From Suilimivivens sp964614185 (GTDB lineage Bacteria > Bacillota > Clostridia > Lachnospirales > Lachnospiraceae), in NCBI GenBank assembly GCA_964614185.1, contig CAZTKJ010000087.1:1-9593 (forward strand): DNA of 9,593 nt, given 5' to 3'. Both the position numbers and the translations under genes were made by a program. Under the pieces are notes generated by a model. The model was not told the DNA's origin and searched no databases. It worked only from the letters and a program-made list of their open reading frames with translations. Below, piece by piece: positions 4,874-9,593 of the stretch. Position 1 is the first letter of the stretch; each line of letters begins with the position of its first letter.

Positions 4874-7309
4874 TTAACCCATTGTTACAACTACATCATA
4901 AGTTTCTTTGCCTTTTACATAAGGAATGATGCATCCTTCTACTGCAGCACCGTCTACTGTGATGCTCTTAATTCCCTTCTCAACATTGTCAGGGTTCACT
5001 ACCTTAATATTATAGGTTCCTTCCCTGAACTTCCTGGTCAGTTCAAAGTCACCAAATCCCTTAGGAACACATGGATTAATGCTAAGACCTGTATGAGTAG
5101 GATATACGCCCAAAATATACTGGGAAATATTAACAAATGTCCATGCAGCAGTACCTGTAAGCCAGCTGTTCTTTGCTTCGCCATGGAATTTAGCATCGCG
5201 TCCTGCTACCATCTGGGAATATACATAAGGCTCTGTCCTATGGATTTCACTGATGTCTTCAATGTAAGCAGGGCATGTCTTCTGATAAATTTCAAATGCT
5301 CTGTCGCCTCTGCCGATTACTGTTTCAGCAATGGAAACCCATGGATTGTTATGGCAGAAAATACCTGCATTCTCTTTATATCCGGGCGGATAAGAAGATA
5401 CTTCTCCAAGCTCTAAATGATATTTGGTATAAGCAGGCTGCAGAATCATAACACCATATTTGGTATCCAGTTTTTCCTTAACGGAATCCAGTGCCTTTTT
5501 GGCAAGACCTTCCTCAACGCCTACACCTGCAAGAACGCAGAATCCCTGAGGCTCAATATAGATCTGTCCCTCTTCACACTCTTTGGAACCGACTTTCTTA
5601 CTGTATGCATCATAAGCACGCACAAACCATTCGCCGTCCCATCCGTCCTTCAGGATCGCATCATACATAATCTGTACTTCCTTGCGAACTCTGTCAGCTT
5701 CTGCCTGATCATTCATCAATTCGCAGAGCTGTGCATACTCTTCACCATATTTTACAAACATACCTGCTATGAAAACAGATTCTGCAACAGGTCCTTCACT
5801 GGGACCAAAAGTCTGGAAGGATTCTCCCGGATGCTCTGAGAAGCAGTTCAGGTTCAGACAGTCATTCCAGTCTGCACGTCCGATCAAAGGCAGACCATGA
5901 GGACCTTTGTGATTAACGATATAATCAAAGGAACGTTTCAAATGGTTCATCAAAGGCTCTGCTACTGATTCGTCATTATCAAAAGGCACCATATCTGTCA
6001 GGATGGAGGTATCGCCTGTTTCTCTTACATAAGCACTGGTTCCTGCTATCAGCCACAGCGGATCATCATTAAATCCGCTTCCGATATCGGAATTTCCCTT
6101 TTTGGTCAAAGGCTGGTACTGGTGATAAGCGCTGCCGTCCTGGAACTGTGTTGATGCAATATCAATGATCCTTTCCCTTGCTCTGTCAGGAATCAGATGA
6201 ACAAAGCCCAGCAGATCCTGGCAGGAATCTCTGAATCCCATACCGCGTCCGATTCCTGATTCATAATAAGAAGCGGAACGTGACATATTAAATGTTACCA
6301 TACACTGGTACTGGTTCCAGATATTGACCATACGGTCAACCTTATCATTAGAAGATTTAACTGAATATTTGGAAAGAAGGTTTTTCCAATAATCATTCAA
6401 TTCTGCAAAAGCTTTGTCAACATCAGCGTCTGTCTGATATTTATTCAGCATAGCATAAGCAGGTTTCTTATTGATGACACCGTAAGATTCCCACTTGTCA
6501 TCCTCAGGATTCTCTATGTAGCCAAGCACAAATACATAAGATTTGGTTTCACCCGGCTGCAGCGTAACATTGATCTGATGGGAAGCTATGGGCTGCCATC
6601 CGCTTGCCATAGAATTCGTGCATGCCCCCTTCTCTACTGCTTCAGGTTCTCCTGCTCCTCTGTAAGCGCCAAGGAATGCTTCTCTGATGGTATCAAAACC
6701 GTCAATTTCAGCATTGACTGAATAAATGGCATAGTGATTGCGGCGTTCTCTGTATTCTGTTCTGTGGAAGATAGTGGAATCAACGACTTCAACTTCACCG
6801 GTACTGTAATTTCTCTGGAAATTTCTGCTGTCATCATCTGCATTCCACAGACACCATTCTACATAAGAAAAAACAGAAAGCGTCTTAGGTTCAGATGAAT
6901 TATTGGTGATTTCCAGCTTGCTCACTTCGCAGGTATCATTCATAGGTACAAATGTAAGCACGGAAGCCTTAACATCATTCTTGGAAGAAGTAAAACGGCT
7001 GTAGCCGATACCGTGACGGCATTCATAAGAATCCAGTTCTGTCTTAACAGGCTGCCAACCCGGATTCCAGACAGTATCACCGTCCTTGATATAAATGTAT
7101 TTACCGTTGATATCCGCAGGGACATCATTGTAACGGTAACGGGTAAGTCTTAATAATTTTGCATCCTTATAAAAGGAATAACCACCGCAGGTATTGGATA
7201 TCAGACTGAAAAAATCGTTACAGCCAAGATAATTGATCCAGGGAAGCGGTGTCTTAGGTGTAGTGATCACGTACTCACGGTTCGCGTCATCGAAATAACC
7301 AAATTTCAT
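4874..7309 (-). CDS. cbp: Cellobiose phosphorylase (GH94)
   Basis: This 811-residue cytosolic enzyme splits cellobiose with inorganic phosphate to alpha-D-glucose 1-phosphate and glucose, saving ATP compared with hydrolysis. Length equals the clostridial enzyme as I recall it, and long blocks match that family (MKFGYFDDAN, RMVNIWNQYQCMVTFNMSRS, GRGMGFRDS, YPPGYKENAGIFCHNN, HGEAKNSWLTGTAAW). The N-terminal beta-sandwich spans about 1-270, followed by a helical linker, the (alpha/alpha)6 barrel (about 310-730) and a small C-terminal beta part. The general acid should be Asp483 in GRADWNDCLN (477-486). No key residue is missing. AAGGAG lies 8 nt before the start. It is divergent from the LacI-type gene, with a promoter and operator in between. 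Specificity for cellobiose over longer cellodextrins is inferred from overall likeness. Confidence 0.95.
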   Translation of the reverse strand: MKFGYFDDANREYVITTPKTPLPWINYLGCNDFFSLISNTCGGYSFYKDAKLLRLTRYRYNDVPADINGKYIYIKDGDTVWNPGWQPVKTELDSYECRHGIGYSRFTSSKNDVKASVLTFVPMNDTCEVSKLEITNNSSEPKTLSVFSYVEWCLWNADDDSRNFQRNYSTGEVEVVDSTIFHRTEYRERRNHYAIYSVNAEIDGFDTIREAFLGAYRGAGEPEAVEKGACTNSMASGWQPIASHQINVTLQPGETKSYVFVLGYIENPEDDKWESYGVINKKPAYAMLNKYQTDADVDKAFAELNDYWKNLLSKYSVKSSNDKVDRMVNIWNQYQCMVTFNMSRSASYYESGIGRGMGFRDSCQDLLGFVHLIPDRARERIIDIASTQFQDGSAYHQYQPLTKKGNSDIGSGFNDDPLWLIAGTSAYVRETGDTSILTDMVPFDNDESVAEPLMNHLKRSFDYIVNHKGPHGLPLIGRADWNDCLNLNCFSEHPGESFQTFGPSEGPVAESVFIAGMFVKYGEEYAQLCELMNDQAEADRVRKEVQIMYDAILKDGWDGEWFVRAYDAYSKKVGSKECEEGQIYIEPQGFCVLAGVGVEEGLAKKALDSVKEKLDTKYGVMILQPAYTKYHLELGEVSSYPPGYKENAGIFCHNNPWVSIAETVIGRGDRAFEIYQKTCPAYIEDISEIHRTEPYVYSQMVAGRDAKFHGEAKNSWLTGTAAWTFVNISQYILGVYPTHTGLSINPCVPKGFGDFELTRKFREGTYNIKVVNPDNVEKGIKSITVDGAAVEGCIIPYVKGKETYDVVVTMG

Positions 7310-7365
7310 AGCTTCTTCTCCTTATTCTGTTTTCCCGGCAGTATATTTCCTGCCCGGTGCCTGTC

Positions 7366-7401
7366 ACTTAATCCTTCTGTCAAAGCAGAAAACGATTAAG
7401 T
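7366..7401 (-). promoter_or_regulatory. Operator 1 for the LacI-type regulator, within a leader hairpin
   Basis: GAAAACGATTAAGT (7388-7401) has the LacI-family core AAnCGnTT and is repeated exactly at 7718-7731. It is centred about 18 bp downstream of the predicted cbp start of transcription, a place where a bound repressor would block elongation or initiation. The same bases form the arm of a hairpin: ACTTAATC (7366-7373) with GATTAAGT (7394-7401), and TTCTG (7375-7379) with CAGAA (7386-7390). The cbp leader RNA could therefore also fold here. Confidence 0.62.
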
Positions 7402-7417
7402 TCATATCATAATCTAA

Positions 7418-7446
7418 ATTATACCTAAAAGAATAGTATAATGCAA
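7418..7446 (-). promoter_or_regulatory. Predicted cbp promoter
   Basis: The minus strand carries a perfect -10 TATAAT (7418-7423) and a -35-like TTGCAT (7441-7446) with a 17-bp spacer. Transcription would start near 7411, giving a leader of about 100 nt that contains operator 1 and two hairpins. Confidence 0.65.
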
Positions 7447-7521
7447 CTATAAAATTGTGCATTTCGCAACAAACTGACAGCTTCCGATTCTCTATATTAA
7501 GTTAAAAACTGACTAAAAAAT

Positions 7522-7539
7522 AATGTAAGTATTTACATT
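7522..7539. repeat. 18-bp palindrome AATGTAA-GTAT-TTACATT
   Basis: Two perfect 7-bp arms are separated by 4 bp. The site lies about 75 bp upstream of the cbp -35 and about 160 bp upstream of the regulator -10. The spacing and symmetry suit a dimeric regulator, but there is no second copy in the window and AT-rich sequence makes such palindromes by chance. Confidence 0.3.
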
Positions 7540-7680
7540 TAAGTTCAAATTACTCAAATTATGAGTTTCCATTAAGCTAAACTTTTTTCCTGCTTTGTCA
7601 AGGGTCTTATTTTTTTCCCTTAAAACCCTGTCAAATTCCGCTAAAAGTATAAAAAATGCCCAAAAAAAATCAAAACAGTA

Positions 7681-7707
7681 TTGCAAAAGTATCAAAAATG
7701 TTATACT
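7681..7707 (+). promoter_or_regulatory. Predicted promoter of the lacI-type gene
   Basis: An extended -10, TGTTATACT, covers 7699-7707. The -35 is TTGCAA (7681-7686) with a short 15-bp spacer. Transcription would start near 7714, about 50 nt before the chosen start codon and inside the longer upstream frame, which supports the shorter protein. The extended -10 is the same nine bases as that of the minus-strand operon promoter at 4007-4015. Confidence 0.55.
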
Positions 7708-7717
7708 ATGAAAAGGC

Positions 7718-7731
7718 GAAAACGATTAAGT
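7718..7731 (+). promoter_or_regulatory. Operator 2 for the LacI-type regulator (autoregulation)
   Basis: GAAAACGATTAAGT is identical over 14 bp to operator 1 at 7388-7401 and has the AAnCGnTT core at its centre. It lies about 10 bp after the predicted regulator transcription start, so the regulator probably represses its own gene. The two copies are 330 bp apart, compatible with looping, though that is speculation. Confidence 0.6.
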
Positions 7732-7763
7732 ATATTTATGTTTTGTTTTGGGAGTTACAGCAA

Positions 7764-8774
7764 ATGGTATCGATGAAGGATATTTCAGCAGCCTGCGGCG
7801 TGTCGATAGCAACTGTAAGCAAAGCGTTGAATGACCACAGGGACATCGGTGCAGAGACGAAGGAACATATCAGGCAGGTTGCCAAGCAGATGGGATACTC
7901 TCCCAACTCGGCAGCCAAAGCATTGAAGACGAACCGAACCTATAATCTGGGCGTACTGTTTGTAGATGATGACCAAAGCGGACTGACACATGACTATTTT
8001 GCTTATGTACTTGACAGCTTTAAAAATACTGCTGAACAAAAAGGATATGACATTACATTTATCAATGCCTGCAAAAGCGGTTTCAGAAGGATGTCTTATT
8101 TGGAGCACAGCAGGTACAGAGGATTTGATGGGGTCATGATTGCCTGCGTCAATTTTTATGACCCTGAAGTGGAAGAACTAGTCAGAAGCGAAATACCCGT
8201 TGTGACCATAGACCATATTTTCAACAATCGGATTTCTATTATTTCAGATAATGTAAAGGGCATGCGGGATCTTCTTACTTATATTTATGAACAGGGACAT
8301 CGCAAGATAGCATATATCCACGGTGCAGATTCTTCCGTGACCCAAAGCCGTTTATCCAGCTTCTATCATACAGCTGAAGAACTGGGGCTTAACATACCGG
8401 ATGAATATATATTGGAAGCCGCCTACAGAGATACCAAGACCGCATATCAGATGACGGAACGTCTTCTGGATTTAAAAGACTCTCCTACCTGTATCTGTTA
8501 TGCAGATGATTTTTCGTTTTTCGGCGGCATGAAAGCCATTCAGGACAGGGGACTTCGCATACCGGAAGATATTTCGGCAGCGGGTTACGATGGAATACGG
8601 GTAGCCAGTCACATCGAACCTCAGCTGACTACTGTTCGGCAGGATACAACCAGTCTTGGAAAACTGGCAGCTGAAAAGCTGATCAGTCTGGTGGAAAGGC
8701 CCAAGACCACCATTATCGAACAGATCATTGTAAAGGGAGAAGTGATTCCCGGCAGATCGGTTCAAAAGATTTAG
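7764..8774 (+). CDS. LacI-family transcriptional regulator of the cellobiose locus
   Basis: This 336-residue DNA-binding repressor has an N-terminal helix-turn-helix (MKDISAACGVSIATVSKALN, residues 4-23). A hinge helix follows near SAAKALKTNRTYNLG, then a periplasmic-binding-type sensor domain (about 62-330) ending in the usual pattern (SAAGYDG, LTTVRQD, LGKLAAEKL). The start at 7764 was chosen because GGGAG lies 9 nt upstream and the helix-turn-helix begins at once. The frame stays open back to 7656, but those residues are not family-like and overlap the promoter. Recognition-helix residues I-A-T-V-S-K resemble the CcpA class, which binds AAnCGnTT sites like those beside it. The ligand is inferred to be cellobiose or a related sugar. 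It is divergent from cbp and 95 nt before the lipoprotein gene. Confidence 0.92.
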   Translation: MVSMKDISAACGVSIATVSKALNDHRDIGAETKEHIRQVAKQMGYSPNSAAKALKTNRTYNLGVLFVDDDQSGLTHDYFAYVLDSFKNTAEQKGYDITFINACKSGFRRMSYLEHSRYRGFDGVMIACVNFYDPEVEELVRSEIPVVTIDHIFNNRISIISDNVKGMRDLLTYIYEQGHRKIAYIHGADSSVTQSRLSSFYHTAEELGLNIPDEYILEAAYRDTKTAYQMTERLLDLKDSPTCICYADDFSFFGGMKAIQDRGLRIPEDISAAGYDGIRVASHIEPQLTTVRQDTTSLGKLAAEKLISLVERPKTTIIEQIIVKGEVIPGRSVQKI

Positions 8775-8781
8775 GCATTTT

Positions 8782-8812
8782 CGGAAGCGGTGCTTTCACG
8801 GCATTACTTCCG
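8782..8812 (+). other. Hairpin between the regulator and the lipoprotein gene
   Basis: CGGAAG (8782-8787) pairs with CTTCCG (8807-8812), and GTGC with GCAT inside it. No T-run follows (TATATAAATG instead), so it is not a clean terminator. It could weaken read-through from the regulator or protect the 5' end of lipoprotein mRNA. I see no convincing promoter in 8775-8869, and no copy of the operator, so how the lipoprotein gene is transcribed is unclear. Confidence 0.4.
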
Positions 8813-8869
8813 TATATATAAATGCAAGTAACAAAATACCTAATAATTTAAAGGGAGGAAGTAAAAGTA

Positions 8870-9593
8870 ATGAAGAAGAAATTACTTAGCGCACTGCTTT
8901 CCGTAGCTATGATTTCCAGCTTATTAGTTGGATGCGGCGGCGGAAACGCAACAACAAACAACGATGCTCCTGCTCAGACAGAAGCTGAAGCTCCTGCTCA
9001 GACAGAAGCTGAAGCACCCGCTCAGACAGAAGCTGAGGCACCTGCTGATACAGCAAGCGGAGACAAGTTCTACATCTATTCCTGGAACACAGAATTACAG
9101 GAAAGATTAGCTTATGTATTTGCAGCTAACCCTGGTATGGAAGAAAGAATCGAATACGTAAACGTTGGTGATTCTAACATTTATCAGGACAAGATCGACC
9201 AGTTACTTCAGACTCCGGATGCAGAAGATTATCCTGACATGATCGCTTTTGAAGCTGGTTACATCATGAAGTACACAAACAGCGACTTTACTATTCCTGT
9301 AACAGATTGTGGTATTACAGATGCAGATCTTGCTGAAATGTATCCTTACACCTTGACAATCCCTACAGACCAGAGAGACGGTTCCTTAAAGGGTGTTTCA
9401 TGGCAGGCATGTCCTGGTTCCTTTATGTACAGAACTGACTTAGCTGAAAGCATTCTCGGCGTAACAAGCCCTGAAGAAATGCAGGCTAAGATCAACAGCT
9501 GGGATGCTTTCCTTGACACAGCAAGAGAAATCAAGGAGAAATCCGGCGATGCTACAAGAATCCTTTCTTCTAACGGTGATGTTGGTAACGTAT
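8870..9593 (+). CDS. Sugar ABC transporter substrate-binding lipoprotein, 3' end missing
   Basis: The visible 241 residues form an extracytoplasmic lipoprotein of the carbohydrate ABC transporter solute-binding type. The signal peptide MKKKLLSALLSVAMISSLLVGC ends in the lipobox LVGC with Cys22 as the lipidated residue. A low-complexity linker (26-64) with three APAQTEAE repeats follows, and the binding domain starts near FYIYSWNTE. GGGAGG lies 11 nt before the ATG. Codon use is that of a highly expressed gene (few rare codons, many GCT, AAG, GAA). The gene runs off the window, and permease genes would be expected beyond. Cellobiose or cellodextrin as substrate is inferred only from the adjacent phosphorylase and regulator. 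Confidence 0.9.
   Translation, partial: MKKKLLSALLSVAMISSLLVGCGGGNATTNNDAPAQTEAEAPAQTEAEAPAQTEAEAPADTASGDKFYIYSWNTELQERLAYVFAANPGMEERIEYVNVGDSNIYQDKIDQLLQTPDAEDYPDMIAFEAGYIMKYTNSDFTIPVTDCGITDADLAEMYPYTLTIPTDQRDGSLKGVSWQACPGSFMYRTDLAESILGVTSPEEMQAKINSWDAFLDTAREIKEKSGDATRILSSNGDVGNV
8966..9046 (+). repeat. 24-bp tandem repeat coding for the lipoprotein linker
   Basis: Three copies of a 24-bp unit encode APAQTEAE (residues 33-56), followed by a partial fourth copy (APA). The copies differ only by a few third-position changes, so the array is recent or kept alike by slippage. It encodes a flexible acidic tether between the lipid anchor and the binding domain. Confidence 0.92.

Larger units (their letters stand above)
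7310..7763. other. Divergent intergenic region between cbp and the lacI-type gene
   Basis: This 454-bp AT-rich stretch has no convincing gene. It holds, from left to right, the phosphorylase ribosome site, a near-perfect hairpin (CCCGGCAG 7334-7341 with CTGCCCGG 7350-7357, one mismatch), operator 1 inside a hairpin (7366-7401), the cbp promoter (7418-7446), a short palindrome (7522-7539), a T-rich stretch (7585-7640) with no clear signal, and the regulator promoter and operator 2 (7681-7731). A frame continuous with the regulator extends to ATG 7656 but runs through the regulator's own promoter, so it is not taken as coding. Confidence 0.7.

Noticed and set aside
5093..5839. Two plus-strand frames inside the phosphorylase gene
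   Set aside because: They lie antisense to a complete, strongly matching GH94 gene, have no ribosome sites, and their products look like reverse-strand shadows.
7585..7640. Two TTGACA-like boxes on the minus strand upstream of cbp
   Set aside because: Neither has a fitting -10 at 16-18 bp, and the TATAAT at 7418-7423 with 17-bp spacing explains cbp transcription better.
7656..7763. 36-codon N-terminal extension of the LacI-type gene from ATG 7656
   Set aside because: It runs through the predicted promoter and operator, has no ribosome site and gives residues unlike the family. The start at 7764 has a proper site and places the helix-turn-helix at the N-terminus.
1..9593. CRISPR array, toxin-antitoxin, phage or defence genes
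   Set aside because: No regularly spaced repeats, no cas-like, integrase or toxin motifs were seen. All large frames are accounted for by the metabolic and housekeeping genes listed.

Overview
The window looks like a chromosomal segment of a low-to-mid GC Firmicute, most likely a clostridial gut anaerobe of the Lachnospiraceae type. The grounds are strong purine-rich ribosome binding sites, tRNA genes without an encoded CCA end, an rdgB-metallophosphatase gene pair like the Bacillus ysnA-ysnB pair, and a cellobiose phosphorylase closely resembling the clostridial enzyme. The genus is inferred from recalled family sequences, not from a search.

Layout. Bases 1-330 (+) hold the end of a tRNA cluster: a 5'-truncated tRNA-His(GTG), tRNA-Gln(TTG), tRNA-Lys(TTT) and a strong terminator. 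Bases 333-580 are one long imperfect palindrome of MITE-like appearance. Bases 600-3961 (-) are a tight four-gene operon with 22-23 nt gaps. In transcription order it encodes a THUMP-domain RNA methyltransferase, a membrane-anchored amidase_3-like protein that has lost its catalytic residues, the house-cleaning nucleotidase RdgB, and a YfcE/YsnB-type metallophosphoesterase. Bases 4040-4874 (-) hold a 50-residue Asn/Gln/Ser-rich protein gene with its own terminator and a conserved-looking hypothetical gene. The hypothetical gene appears to be interrupted by an in-frame TGA. Both small genes have Shine-Dalgarno sequences lying inside hairpins.

Bases 4874-9593 are a cello-oligosaccharide utilisation locus. 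Cellobiose phosphorylase (-) is divergent from a LacI-family regulator (+), which is followed by a sugar ABC transporter substrate-binding lipoprotein (+) that runs off the window. A 14-bp sequence with the LacI-family core AAnCGnTT occurs twice in the 454-bp divergent intergenic region. Each copy lies just downstream of a predicted promoter, one for the phosphorylase and one for the regulator. The simple model is that the lipoprotein captures a cello-oligosaccharide, probably cellobiose, for ABC import. The phosphorylase then splits cellobiose with phosphate into glucose 1-phosphate and glucose, and the LacI protein represses both the phosphorylase and itself.

Nothing here amounts to a clear new defence or mobile system. 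The points most worth checking are the pseudo-amidase, the 248-bp palindrome, the TGA-interrupted gene with its sequestered ribosome binding site, and the paired operators.
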